DNA of 64,000 bases from Bacillota bacterium (GCA_021768705.1 JAETUG010000005.1:37226-101225), one strand, 5' to 3'. Counted from the first letter of the stretch, positions 33,631-44,008 are shown. Notes: generated from the sequence alone by a model not told the origin. A program made the numbers and translations.

Positions 33631-34665
33631 TTACAGTTTGATGACTGCTTTTACTACGTTTTCTTTATCGTTGATGGCTGCTTCGAATGCTGCCTGAATA
33701 TCATCGAATGCAAATTCATGGGTTGCTACTGTGCCGATATCGATGCCATTTGCAACTGCCGCAATGGCTTTCGCATACAGGTTTCTGTAACGGAATACGG
33801 ATTTGATGGTAGCTTCTTTTGCCATGATCTGACCGAAGTTGAATGTAATTTCTGGATTTGCGGACATACCAACCAAAGTGATGGTGCCGCCGATCTTTAC
33901 CAGATGAGGTGTCTGTGCGATGGTCACAGGAGAACCTGCTGTTTCGAATACTTTGTCGATCCCTGCGCCATTTGTAAAGGCTGCAACTTCTTTCAGAACA
34001 TCTTTTTCTTTTGCGTTGATAACACGGGTTGCGCCCAGCTTCATGGCAAAATCAAGGCGTTTCTGCGCCATATCTACCACTGTAATATCTGTTGCACCGC
34101 AAGCCTTACAAGCCAGCAGAGTCATCAGACCGATGCAACCGGAGCCCAGAATAATGACCTGATCGCCCATGCCAACGTTGCCCTGATGAGCTGCGTGCAG
34201 ACCAACTGCAAAGGGTTCGATCAGTGCGCCTTCTTTTGTGGACATGTTTTCAGGCAGCTTGAAACACATATTGGCAGGGAATGCAATATAATTTTCATAG
34301 CAACCCTGAACAGGAGGAGTTGCCAAGAACTGTACATCGGGGCACAGGTTATATCTGCCGGATTTGCAGAATTCGCACTGACCGCAGGTGATACCGGGTT
34401 CCAGTGCAACTTTATCGCCAACAGCCAGAGAGGTTACGCCGGGGCCCAATTTTTCAACAACGCCGCCTGCTTCATGGCCCAGCATAAATTCGCCGTCTAC
34501 CACGAAATCGCCGCATCTGCCGTCATGGAAATAATGTACGTCGGAGCCGCAGATCCCAACGTATTCCACTCTGATCAGAACTTCGCCTTCCTTGGGTTCT
34601 GGAACGGGCACTTCTCTGATCTCCATTTTGTTCAGTTCTACCATGTATGCTGCTCTATTTTTCAT
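33631..34665 (-). CDS. Zn-dependent NAD(P) polyol dehydrogenase (sorbitol/xylitol dehydrogenase-like)
   Basis: YVGICGSDVHYFHDGRCGDFVV; GHEAGGVVEKLG; Cys cluster GQCEFCKSGRYNLCPD; ILGSGCIGLMTLLACKACG. Confidence 0.88.
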   Translation of the reverse strand: MKNRAAYMVELNKMEIREVPVPEPKEGEVLIRVEYVGICGSDVHYFHDGRCGDFVVDGEFMLGHEAGGVVEKLGPGVTSLAVGDKVALEPGITCGQCEFCKSGRYNLCPDVQFLATPPVQGCYENYIAFPANMCFKLPENMSTKEGALIEPFAVGLHAAHQGNVGMGDQVIILGSGCIGLMTLLACKACGATDITVVDMAQKRLDFAMKLGATRVINAKEKDVLKEVAAFTNGAGIDKVFETAGSPVTIAQTPHLVKIGGTITLVGMSANPEITFNFGQIMAKEATIKSVFRYRNLYAKAIAAVANGIDIGTVATHEFAFDDIQAAFEAAINDKENVVKAVIKL

Positions 34666-34801
34666 GTTACTCTCCTCGCTTTCACTTGATTTCATTATCT
34701 TTTGAAAATACCTTCTATTAGATTTGTTTTCATACAAATCTATACTTTTTATCATACCAGTATCAGGGAAATTATGCAATGTTTCTGCCTTTCAAACAGG
34801 A

Positions 34802-34840
34802 AAAGGTACCACCTCCGGCCGAACCGAAAATGGTACCTCT
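34802..34840 (-). other. Intra-operon hairpin between solute-binding protein and dehydrogenase genes
   Basis: AGGTACCA...TGGTACCT inverted repeat with GC-rich interior and short T run on the minus strand. Confidence 0.5.
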
Positions 34841-34901
34841 AAAAATCCGAGATTACATCAATCAGAAACCACAGGATACATTACTATGTAATTACCTGCA
34901 A

Positions 34902-35882
34902 TTAGTCTGTGATCTGGCCTCTTTCTCTGTACATTTCAACATATTCTGCTGCATTGTCCTGTGTGATCAGAACTTCTGCGATATCTGTGTCGATCTGTGT
35001 TTCTTCGCCTGTCAGCAGTTTGTGAACTGTTTCCAGGTTCAGAGCTGCCAGGTCGATAGCGGACTGCAGACATGTGGATGTCATTCTGCCTTCTTCGATC
35101 AGCAGGCAAGCTTCTGCTGTACCGTCAACGCCGTATACCAGCAGATCATCATACATATCGTTGTCTTTTACTACTTCCAGAGCACCGGCTGCCATGTTGT
35201 CGTTCATGGAGATAACTGCATCGATATCGCCGTGAGCGATTGTCCAGTCTTCCATCAGAGCCATAGCTTCGTCTTTGTTCCAGTTAGCATAGTCTTCGCC
35301 TACGATTGTTACGTCAGGTCTTGCATCGAAGAATACTTCCTGCCATGCAACACGTCTTTCATCAGCGTGGAAGTTACCGGAAGGACCATTCAGAACAACT
35401 ACTTTTGCATTTTCGGGAACCTGTTCCAGAGCCAGTTCAGCGTTAACCTGAGCCTGTTTGTAAGGGTCAGCATCGACAGAGGATGCGCCTTCGATATCAG
35501 CGATTCTGGAGTTTGTTGTGATTGCAACCAGACCAGCTGCTACAACCTGTTCTACATAAGGTCTCTGTGCTTCGCCGTTGTTGGGCTGTACGATAACTGC
35601 ATCGAAGCCGTTTGCGATTGCGTTTTCAATTGCAGAGTTTTCCTTGGCATCATCAGCCTGGCCATCGAATACAGTCAGTTCAATATCGGGATATTCCTCT
35701 GCTGCTGCTACCATTTCATTTGCCAGCCATGCTGCGAAAGAGTCAGACTGTGCTCTTGCGATATAAGCTACTTTGTAAACATCACCGGATGTTTCGTCTG
35801 TTGCTGTTTCGCCGCCGCCACAGCCTGTCAGTGCAGTTGCTGCCATAGCCAGTGCCATAAATGCTGCTAAATACTTTTTCAT
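34902..35882 (-). CDS. Sugar ABC transporter substrate-binding protein (RbsB-like)
   Basis: Lipoprotein signal ALTGCGGG; YKVAYIARAQSDSFAAWLANEMVAAA; periplasmic-binding fold. Confidence 0.92.
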   Translation of the reverse strand: MKKYLAAFMALAMAATALTGCGGGETATDETSGDVYKVAYIARAQSDSFAAWLANEMVAAAEEYPDIELTVFDGQADDAKENSAIENAIANGFDAVIVQPNNGEAQRPYVEQVVAAGLVAITTNSRIADIEGASSVDADPYKQAQVNAELALEQVPENAKVVVLNGPSGNFHADERRVAWQEVFFDARPDVTIVGEDYANWNKDEAMALMEDWTIAHGDIDAVISMNDNMAAGALEVVKDNDMYDDLLVYGVDGTAEACLLIEEGRMTSTCLQSAIDLAALNLETVHKLLTGEETQIDTDIAEVLITQDNAAEYVEMYRERGQITD

Positions 35883-35980
35883 GTTACTCTCTCCCTTTCT
35901 TTTTTAAAATTTTCTTTTGAGAATTTTTGCTCTATTTGAATTTGAATGTTCAAATGAAAGCCATCGCTACGATTGGAAGC

Positions 35981-37000
35981 TTATGCCTTTGCCGCAGGTG
36001 CTTCCTCTTTCTTTTCTGTATCCTCCTTATTTTCATCTTTCTTCTGGAGAATTACTTTCGGTGCTTTTTTATTTTTGAAGCGAGTATCATACAGAACAGC
36101 CGCTACGATGATACAGCCCTTAACAACCTGCTGGATATAAGAGTCTACGCCCTTCAGGTTCATAATATTGTTCAAGCAGCCGATGATGAAGGAACCGATC
36201 AGTGTACCGGATGTTGTACCAACACCGCCGGAGAAGCTGGTACCACCGACGATGGCAGCTGTCAAGCCTTCCATTTCGTAGCCAACCGCACCATTTGGCA
36301 GACCGGCGTTTACACGAGCCATAAACAATACGCCCGCAATACCAACCAGAACACCATTGATCAAAAATGCCAGATATTTAGACTTTACAACATTAATACC
36401 GGAAGCGATAGATGCTTCTTCATTACCACCGATCGCATAGAAGGAACGTCCGAGCTTGGTGTGGTTCATTATGTATGCGATCACTATGGTGGCGATAATC
36501 ATAAAGATGACAGGAATGGGGATCGGCCCCAGCTTGCCCTGCCCCAGCTTTGCGTAGCTGCCGATCTGCAGGATATTCTGACCGGATGTATACAGCAATG
36601 CCAGACCTCTGGCAGCCATCTGCGTTGCCAGGGTTACGATAAAGGCCGGCATCGCAAAGTTTGCTACAAAGAATGCGTTGATCATATTGAAAATGATCGC
36701 AACAACAAGAGAAACGATAATCGCCAACAACAGATTGCCCGTAGTTTTATAAACACTGACAGACAATACGCCGGCCAAAGCCAGTACTGCGCCGGAAGAC
36801 AGATCCAGCAGACCGCTGACAATCAGTACCATTTCACCATATGCCAGAATCGTGCCTACTGCCAGCTGCACAGCAATATTTGTTAAGTTTCTCCCGCTCA
36901 AGAAGTTGGGGTTCATCAAAGTAGAAATGATGATCATTACCAACAGAACAAAGAAAATTGAATATTTCGTCATCAATTGACTTGCTTTACTATTTTTCAC
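35981..37000 (-). CDS. Sugar ABC transporter permease (RbsC-like)
   Basis: YSIFFVLLVMIIISTLMNPNFLSGRNLTNI; NEEASIASGINVVKSKYLAFLINGVLVGIAGVL. Confidence 0.93.
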   Translation of the reverse strand: MKNSKASQLMTKYSIFFVLLVMIIISTLMNPNFLSGRNLTNIAVQLAVGTILAYGEMVLIVSGLLDLSSGAVLALAGVLSVSVYKTTGNLLLAIIVSLVVAIIFNMINAFFVANFAMPAFIVTLATQMAARGLALLYTSGQNILQIGSYAKLGQGKLGPIPIPVIFMIIATIVIAYIMNHTKLGRSFYAIGGNEEASIASGINVVKSKYLAFLINGVLVGIAGVLFMARVNAGLPNGAVGYEMEGLTAAIVGGTSFSGGVGTTSGTLIGSFIIGCLNNIMNLKGVDSYIQQVVKGCIIVAAVLYDTRFKNKKAPKVILQKKDENKEDTEKKEEAPAAKA

Positions 37001-37018
37001 AATAGATCTCCTCCTTTT

Positions 37019-38527
37019 TTATTCCTGAATAATGCTATGTGTACCAGTTGCATAAACCATGATCGCTTCCTGAGAGAATTCCTCTCGTTTCAATTCGCCA
37101 GCGATATGTCCCTGATTCATAACATAGATTCTGTCACACATACCGATCAATTCGGGCAGCTCAGAGGAAACCATTACTACCGCTTTACCCGCCTGTGCCA
37201 CTTCAGTCATCAGTTTATAAATTTCAAATTTTGCGCCTACATCGATCCCTCTTGTGGGTTCATCCAGGATCATAACTTCAGGGTCACGCATCATCCATTT
37301 CGCCAGCAGTACCTTCTGCTGATTCCCACCGGACAGAGACTGGATCGGCGTTTCCTGGGAAGGTGTTTTTACGCTCATTTTTTCAAAATATTTCGCTACC
37401 GTCTTTTCTTCTTCTTTTCTGTGGGCAAATCCTCCATAGAAGAATTTTTCCAAAGAAGACAGGCTGGCGTTTTCACGAACGCTTCTCATGGGAATAATCC
37501 CGTAACGACGACGGTCCTCAGACAACATGACCATACCTGCCTTTGTGCTGTCAGATACTCTTTTGATGCTAAGTTCTTTCCCATGCACTTTTACCTTGCC
37601 GGCATCAATATGCTCCAGACCAAACAGGGTACGCATGACCTCCGTACGGCCTGCGCCTACCAGACCGGCAAAGCCAACGATCTCACCTTTGCCCACATGG
37701 AACGAAACATCCTCGAACAGCTGACCGCTCTTCAAGCCTTCTACTTCCAGCAAAGGTTCGCCGATTTCGATCTCTTCCTTCGGATAGACATTTTCCATAC
37801 GGCGCCCTACCATCAGCGCGATGACCTCATCGATATTTGTATCCTTCGCCTGCATACTCTTTACTACAGTACCATCACGGAATACAGTGATATCGTCGGC
37901 GATACGGAATACTTCGTCCATCTTATGGGAAATATAGATAATGGCACAGCCCTTCGCTTTCAAAATCTCGATTTTTTTGAACAGCAGTTCTACTTCTTTC
38001 TGTGTGATAGAGGAAGTAGGTTCATCCATTACGATGATGGATGCATCGTTGGAGATGGCCTTCATGATCTCCAGCATCTGGATATCAGATGTTGTCAGCA
38101 TTTTCAGCTTATCTGTGGGTTTATAAGGAAGATGCTCTTCCTGCAACAGTTTGACTGTTTTTTCCCGCACTTCTTTCCATTTTACTCTGCCCAGCTTATC
38201 CACAGGCAGACGTCCCAAGAAGATATTCTCTTCAACGGACATTTCAGGTACATAGTTCAATTCCTGAGCGATCATAGCGATCCCCAAGGATCTTGCTTTG
38301 ATGGGATCTTTGATTCTTACCGGCTGACCATCAATAAAGATTTCGCCGGCATCGGGTTTATAGATCCCGTTGATGATTTTCATCAGTGTGGACTTGCCTG
38401 CACCATTTTCACCGCAAAGCGCATGTACCGTCCCTTTTCTAACTGTAAAGTCAATTTTGTCCAAAGCCTTTACACCCGGAAAAGATTTTTCAATTTTTGA
38501 AACCCGAAGTTTGATATCGTCCCCCAT
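37019..38527 (-). CDS. Sugar ABC transporter ATP-binding protein, two NBDs (RbsA-like)
   Basis: ISKSFPGVKALDKIDF-like N-terminus; GENGAGKSTLMKIINGI; LSGGNQQKVLLAKWMMRDPEVMILDEPTRGIDVGAK. Confidence 0.95.
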   Translation of the reverse strand: MGDDIKLRVSKIEKSFPGVKALDKIDFTVRKGTVHALCGENGAGKSTLMKIINGIYKPDAGEIFIDGQPVRIKDPIKARSLGIAMIAQELNYVPEMSVEENIFLGRLPVDKLGRVKWKEVREKTVKLLQEEHLPYKPTDKLKMLTTSDIQMLEIMKAISNDASIIVMDEPTSSITQKEVELLFKKIEILKAKGCAIIYISHKMDEVFRIADDITVFRDGTVVKSMQAKDTNIDEVIALMVGRRMENVYPKEEIEIGEPLLEVEGLKSGQLFEDVSFHVGKGEIVGFAGLVGAGRTEVMRTLFGLEHIDAGKVKVHGKELSIKRVSDSTKAGMVMLSEDRRRYGIIPMRSVRENASLSSLEKFFYGGFAHRKEEEKTVAKYFEKMSVKTPSQETPIQSLSGGNQQKVLLAKWMMRDPEVMILDEPTRGIDVGAKFEIYKLMTEVAQAGKAVVMVSSELPELIGMCDRIYVMNQGHIAGELKREEFSQEAIMVYATGTHSIIQE

Positions 38528-39006
38528 AGGTTCCTCCCTTCCGTAATACAGACCATAAAAAGCCCGTTAGTACTTGTTGATTGTGTTACTTTTAGAAATA
38601 AGCTTTTGAGTATTACGTTCCACAAGGCTGCGTTTTAACGCTTTCCCATTGTGCTTATTTTTCGTAGAACCTTTATATGATAATCTGAGATTGTACTTAT
38701 TTTACTAAGTATATACTCAAATGTGCCAAAATGTCAATACTGTGCAAGAAATTATATATTCAATTTGAATAAAAAACCTACATATATATACAGATTATTG
38801 AGAACACTTTCCGTATAATAAAAACCGAAACCGATTCTATTATGTGACATTTTTCCTGTCGAATGCTGTCCTTTTTTTGCAGCCGAAACAACTATAAAAA
38901 GGGTCCTTTTCCAAAAGAGTCCTTTTTTATAAACTACATATCTTAAGTTAATTCCCAAAATTCCATGCAAATGAAAACTTTTTGAGTACTATTTTGATTA
39001 CTCCAA

Positions 39007-39046
39007 AAAAAGGAAGCCTTGAAAACTCATTGTTTTCAAGGCTTCT
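39007..39046 (-). terminator. Rho-independent terminator of tmRNA
   Basis: Minus strand GAAGCCTTGAAAACAATGAGTTTTCAAGGCTTCCTTTTTTT. Confidence 0.85.
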
Positions 39047-39049
39047 AAA

Positions 39050-39405
39050 TGGAGATGAGGGGAATTGAACCCCTGTCCGAAAACCCATCCATAAGAACTT
39101 CTCCCATCACAGTCAGTCTTTTTTCATTCCCTCGTTACAACGCCGAATGACAGGCTTTGTCCCTCAGTAGCTTCATGAATCTTTTCCTGCCGCAAAGCTT
39201 AGGCAGAAAAGTGCCTCGCAAAGTCGATGCCGGATCCTCTGGCAGCGAGAAACCAGAGACCGACAGGCGCCGTTAATTAGGCAGCCAGTGCAAAATTATT
39301 TTTGTCGTTTCTTTTTTAAAAAGGTTCCAGCTTGATGACGCGGTTCACTGGTCCGCGGATGGCTATTCCTACTTTCAAGACTCCCGTCGAAACCATTGCA
39401 TCCCC
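39050..39405 (-). ncRNA. ssrA: tmRNA
   Basis: Minus strand 5' GGGGATGCAATGGTTTCGACGGGAGTC; 3' GGTTCAATTCCCCTCATCTCCA (T-arm/acceptor); internal tag ORF ...GAC AAA AAT AAT TTT GCA CTG GCT GCC TAA (..DKNNFALAA). CCA does not appear to be encoded. Confidence 0.95.
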
Positions 39406-39476
39406 TTGGCAGTGGAGTTTTTCCGTTTTGGAATCTCTCCGCTCACAAAAGTGAAATGGTATGAAGCGACAAATCT

Positions 39477-39950
39477 TTATAAAGTAAGATTTCTGATTTT
39501 AAAATCTTTTTCCGCCTGACGGCGCATATCATTTTTCGCAATGGTGTCCCTCTTATCATAGAGTTTTTTACCTTTTGCCAGCGCAACATCTACTTTCACA
39601 TAGCTACGGTCAAAATAAACCTTCAGAGGAACCACCGTATAGCCCGCTGCACGAACCTCATGGTCCCATTTGCGGATCTGTACCTTATGCAGCAACAATC
39701 TTCTGGGGCGCAGGGGGTCTTTATTGAAAATATTGCCCTGCTCGTAGGGGCTGATATGCATATTATAAAGGAATGCTTCCCCATCCTTGATCTGGATGTA
39801 GCTTTCCTTCAGGCTGCATTTACCCGCCCGCAGGCTTTTCACCTCTGTCCCTGCCAAAGAAATGCCGGCCTGTATGGTTTCTTCGATGAAATAATCATGA
39901 TATGCTTTTTTGTTTTGTGCAATCAGCTTCGTTCCCTTCGCCTTTGCCAT
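39477..39950 (-). CDS. smpB: SsrA-binding protein SmpB
   Basis: [52 protein letters not shown]-terminal [22 protein letters not shown]. Confidence 0.97.
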   Translation of the reverse strand: MAKAKGTKLIAQNKKAYHDYFIEETIQAGISLAGTEVKSLRAGKCSLKESYIQIKDGEAFLYNMHISPYEQGNIFNKDPLRPRRLLLHKVQIRKWDHEVRAAGYTVVPLKVYFDRSYVKVDVALAKGKKLYDKRDTIAKNDMRRQAEKDFKIRNLTL

Positions 39951-40223
39951 ACAGAATCACCTGCTTCTTTGTCTTTCCACTCTTACTGCAGGAATAACTA
40001 TACCATACTATAACGAAAAAATCAAATGACGTTTCGATGACAAATATTTCAATTTATTTACAAAAAACACCCATTTTTCAAGCTTCCTTCCCTTTTTCCC
40101 CTTCCCAAAATGTCAATTCTTACAGTTTCCTTAAATTTACATGGGTTTTACCCACAGCCCAGCTTTTTCTGCTATGATGAAAAAAGAAACGGTTGATGTT
40201 TCAAAAGGAAAGGGGGCATATTT

Positions 40224-41417
40224 ATGACAATGGAACAGACAACAAATTCTCTTGTGCCTTGGCTCAAAGAACCCTGTCAATCAGAATCGACTTTCGTACC
40301 GCCGAAGGCACCCTATCCCTGGCGGCGATATTTCGCCCGCGGGTTGGATTTTGGGCTGATCCAGACGGTGTATCAGGTCATCCTTGCGGTTTTTCTGGGT
40401 ATCAATTTTTCTGACAGGAATCTCCTGCTGGAAATTCTGGACAGCTATCTCTGTTGGGGTCTCGTTTTCCTGGTGGAGCCATTCTTCCTTGCCAACTGGG
40501 GCAAAACGCCCGGCAAATGGCTTTTCGGTCTTTCTGTTCGAAACAAAGACGGCGGCTTGCTGACCCGCCAGGAAGCCTTCGACCGCACAAAGCAGGTATT
40601 CTTCCAGGGGGAAGGCTATGGCATCCCCTTCTACAACCTTTACCGCAACTATCAGTCCTATAAAATCTGTCGGGACAATGGCGTCATGGAATGGGACAAA
40701 GAACTTCGCTACGAAGCAAAGCCCTTCCGTGCCATTTCCGTCCTCGGCTATCTGGGCATTACCGCCGCCACCGTTGTTCTTATGGTCGGCATCGGTCTTT
40801 GGCAAATGACCCCGCCCAATAAAGGGATCCTGACAACAGCCGAACTTGCGGAAAACTATAACCACCAGCTAAAATATTTCAAGTTCGAAGATGTTTCCAT
40901 GCTGACGCCGGACGGAAAATGGATAAAGCCGGAGCAGGAAAACTACACGGTCTACTTTTCTTCCGACATCCTCTCAGAACCTGTCATAGAAGAATTGAAC
41001 GGAAACCTTGCTTCTTTCTCCTTCACCATAGAAAATACGGAAGGAGATGTCCTTGTTCCTTCTGCCGAAAAAACATGGCTGACCGCCGCCCTTTTGCGGA
41101 CGCAGATCGGCTATTACTATCCCGATCTGATGAAAGTGGATGGCCATGTCACCTTTTCCGATGATGCAGAGGAGCAGGTCCCCTTCTATATTCCTTCTGT
41201 GATGGAGTATATCGAGGAACACCCCTATTGCGCATACGTCATCGAAACCGGCAATCTCCGCATCTCTCAGGAAGTGACCCTCATCGGCTATGAGGACACA
41301 ATGAAACACTATAACAACAGCTATCTCTTTCCTGTCGAAAATGCGGAAGAAACCTATTGTTCCCTGACTTTCACACTGGAACAAAGGCCGGAACTGACCT
41401 CGACCGAAACGGAATAA
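40224..41417 (+). CDS. RDD-family membrane protein with extracytoplasmic C-terminal domain
   Basis: YPWRRYFARGLDFGLIQTVYQ and GKTPGKWLFGLSVRNKDGGLLTRQEAFDR are RDD signatures. Confidence 0.8.
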   Translation: MTMEQTTNSLVPWLKEPCQSESTFVPPKAPYPWRRYFARGLDFGLIQTVYQVILAVFLGINFSDRNLLLEILDSYLCWGLVFLVEPFFLANWGKTPGKWLFGLSVRNKDGGLLTRQEAFDRTKQVFFQGEGYGIPFYNLYRNYQSYKICRDNGVMEWDKELRYEAKPFRAISVLGYLGITAATVVLMVGIGLWQMTPPNKGILTTAELAENYNHQLKYFKFEDVSMLTPDGKWIKPEQENYTVYFSSDILSEPVIEELNGNLASFSFTIENTEGDVLVPSAEKTWLTAALLRTQIGYYYPDLMKVDGHVTFSDDAEEQVPFYIPSVMEYIEEHPYCAYVIETGNLRISQEVTLIGYEDTMKHYNNSYLFPVENAEETYCSLTFTLEQRPELTSTETE

Positions 41418-41433
41418 CTAAAAGGAGATTCTT

Positions 41434-41718
41434 ATGAAAACAAAAACTATCAAACGCCTTTTTCTTGTCTTTCTATTTTTCTTTCTTCTCTGGTTTGCCA
41501 TGGCAGCCACAGACCTGCTGCGTCTGAAAAGCTTTGAAAAGCCCATTTTCGCCCGTCCTACCCAGCTTCATCAGGACGGCGGCTCCGGCACCTATGAGGG
41601 GCTTGGCTGGCGTATCGAACTGGAAGGCAATTTCATGCCGGAGGATGAACTGCCCGGCGTAACAAAATTTGAATATTATCTCTTTGACGACCTGATCCTT
41701 GCCGCCATCCGAGATTAA
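41434..41718 (+). CDS. Small single-pass membrane protein, unknown function
   Basis: AAAGGAG upstream; MKTKTIKRLFLVFLFFFLLWFAMAATDLLRLKSFEKP; operon partner of the RDD gene. Confidence 0.65.
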   Translation: MKTKTIKRLFLVFLFFFLLWFAMAATDLLRLKSFEKPIFARPTQLHQDGGSGTYEGLGWRIELEGNFMPEDELPGVTKFEYYLFDDLILAAIRD

Positions 41719-41813
41719 AAAAAGGCACTCTCAGTGCGGCTTAAGAAATCAATAAAATGGAACTAATGTTTTCTTAAGCCGCCACTACATTCCTGAGAGT
41801 GTCTTTTCCTTTT
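41719..41813. terminator. Nested inverted repeat, probable bidirectional terminator
   Basis: Outer stem CACTCTCAG/CTGAGAGTG and inner stem GCGGCTTAAGAAA/TTTCTTAAGCCGC between convergent genes. Confidence 0.65.
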
Positions 41814-43971
41814 AGTCCTCAAATGTTTCAAAACCCTCTTCAAAGGCGAAATCAATGGTGCCCATCACGCGGTCTACCTTTGCCACGGAAACCTTCACCC
41901 TGTCTCCCAGGCGATAGCTTTTCTTCGTCCGCTTGCCGCATACCTGCATAGTTCTTTCGTCGAATTCGTAATAATCATCATCCATTTGCGCCAGAGAGAC
42001 CATCCCTTCGATGGTGTTGGGCAGCTCCACATAGATGCCCCAGTTGGTCACGCCTGAAATGATGCCTTCGTAAATTTCGCCCACCTTATCTTCCATATAT
42101 TCTACTTTTTTCAAAGCATCCGTATCCCGTTCCGCATCCTCTGCGATGCGTTCCCGTTTGGAGCAATGCTTTGCCCAATCGGGCATTTTTCTGCGATATT
42201 CCAAAGAAGATTTTTCATCCAACTCCCCATGGAGCATTTTTTTGATCATACGGTGAATTTCCAAGTCAGGATATCTGCGGATAGGGGAGGTGAAATGGCA
42301 GTAGTATTTCGCCGCCAGCCCAAAGTGTCCGCCGTTTTCCGCCGTATATCTGGCCTGCATCATGCTCCGCAGTACCATACGGGTGATGATACGTTCTTCA
42401 TCGGTTCCCTCTGCCTTTTGCAGCACCTTCTGAATCTCTCTGGGGTGAATTTCTCCATCCTTTTTCCGCAGATAATAGCCAAAGCCCCGCAGGAACTGTT
42501 CCATTTTTTCCAGCTTTTCCTCGTCAGGCTCCTGATGGCTACGGTATAGGAAGGGCATTTCCTGCCAGAAGGAATTTTCTGCGATGGTCTCGTTGCACAC
42601 CAGCATAAATTCCTCGATCATATTTGTAGCAATGCTTCTTTCGTAGGGCTTGATATCGATGGGCTTGCCGTTTTCATCCAAAATGATTTTGGATTCGGGC
42701 AGGTCAAAATTCACAGAACCTCTTTTTCTTCTCTTTGCCCCTAAAATCTGCCGCAGCTCTTCCATATCCGCCAGCATAGGCAGAATTTCTGCATACTGCT
42801 CCAGCAGTTCAGGGGTTTTCTCCTCCAAAATCTCCCGCACTGCTGTATAGGTCATGCGATAATCGGAATTGATGAGGGTTTCCGCAATGCGGTGGCTCAC
42901 CACCTCGCCCCGTCCGTTCAGTTCCATGATGCAGCTGAGGGCCAATCTGTCCACATGGGGATTCAAAGAACAAATGCCGTTGCTCAGCTTATGGGGCAGC
43001 ATCGGAATAACCCTGTCCACCAGATAGACGCTTGTCCCTCTGGCATAAGCTTCCTGATCCAACTCCGTATATTCTCTTACATAATGAGAAACATCGGCGA
43101 TATGCACGCCCAATTCAAAATTGCCGTTTGCCAGCTTCTGCAGGGAAATGGCATCGTCCAAGTCCTTGGCATCCTCGCCGTCAATGGTGATCGTCAGCAG
43201 ATCTCGCAGGTCTTCTCTGCCCTTTTTGTCCTCTTCCGCCACTTCTGTGGCGATGGTTTCGATCTCTTGATAGACCGCTTCGGGAAATTCCACTGCCAGG
43301 TCATATCTGCGGATGACAGACAGGATATCTACACCGGGGTCATTGACATGCCCCAGAATCTCCACCACTTTCCCTGCAGGGTTGCGTCTGTCCTCGCCAT
43401 AATCGATGATCTCCACAACCACCTTATGGCCTGTCACTGCACCCTTCGTATGGTCTCTGGATACAAAAATATCCTTGGGGATCTTTTTATCATCGGCCAC
43501 CACAAAGCCATAGCCCTTGCTGCCCGCTTCAAAGGTGCCAACAATGCGCTGCTGTCCCCGTTCCAAAATCCGCACGATGACACCATCGGCTTTTTTGCCC
43601 TTTTCCGCCTTGTGCAGCACCTTGTAAAGGACTTTATCCTTCTGCATGGCACCCATGGTCTCACTGGCTGGGATAAAAACATCATCGCCGCCTTCCTCTG
43701 GGGTGACAAAACCAAAGCCTCTTGCATGGCCGATAAACGTCCCCGTTGCCATCTGCAGATTCCTGGGAGAAGCCAGCTTGCCTTTTTTCGTTTCAAAAAC
43801 CCGACCTTCCTCGATCAGTTCATTGATGAGCAGCTCAAACTTTTCCCTGTCCTCCGCAGGCACAGAAAGCATGGTACGCATATCCTTGCGCTTCATGGGC
43901 ATATAGTCTTCGCTTTCGATATATGCTAAGATTCTCTCTTTTCTTTCCTTCAGAATATCCATCTCTTCCAT
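41812..43971 (-). CDS. rnr: Ribonuclease R
   Basis: RNB domain TITIDGEDAKDLDDAISLQKLANGNFELGVHIADVSHYV; C-terminal S1 domain GEIYEGIISGVTNWGIYVELPNTIEGMV. Confidence 0.96.
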   Translation of the reverse strand: MEEMDILKERKERILAYIESEDYMPMKRKDMRTMLSVPAEDREKFELLINELIEEGRVFETKKGKLASPRNLQMATGTFIGHARGFGFVTPEEGGDDVFIPASETMGAMQKDKVLYKVLHKAEKGKKADGVIVRILERGQQRIVGTFEAGSKGYGFVVADDKKIPKDIFVSRDHTKGAVTGHKVVVEIIDYGEDRRNPAGKVVEILGHVNDPGVDILSVIRRYDLAVEFPEAVYQEIETIATEVAEEDKKGREDLRDLLTITIDGEDAKDLDDAISLQKLANGNFELGVHIADVSHYVREYTELDQEAYARGTSVYLVDRVIPMLPHKLSNGICSLNPHVDRLALSCIMELNGRGEVVSHRIAETLINSDYRMTYTAVREILEEKTPELLEQYAEILPMLADMEELRQILGAKRRKRGSVNFDLPESKIILDENGKPIDIKPYERSIATNMIEEFMLVCNETIAENSFWQEMPFLYRSHQEPDEEKLEKMEQFLRGFGYYLRKKDGEIHPREIQKVLQKAEGTDEERIITRMVLRSMMQARYTAENGGHFGLAAKYYCHFTSPIRRYPDLEIHRMIKKMLHGELDEKSSLEYRRKMPDWAKHCSKRERIAEDAERDTDALKKVEYMEDKVGEIYEGIISGVTNWGIYVELPNTIEGMVSLAQMDDDYYEFDERTMQVCGKRTKKSYRLGDRVKVSVAKVDRVMGTIDFAFEEGFETFED

Positions 43972-44008
43972 AGAATTCTCCTTTTTTCCTAGTGTTTCCG
44001 ATTTCCCC

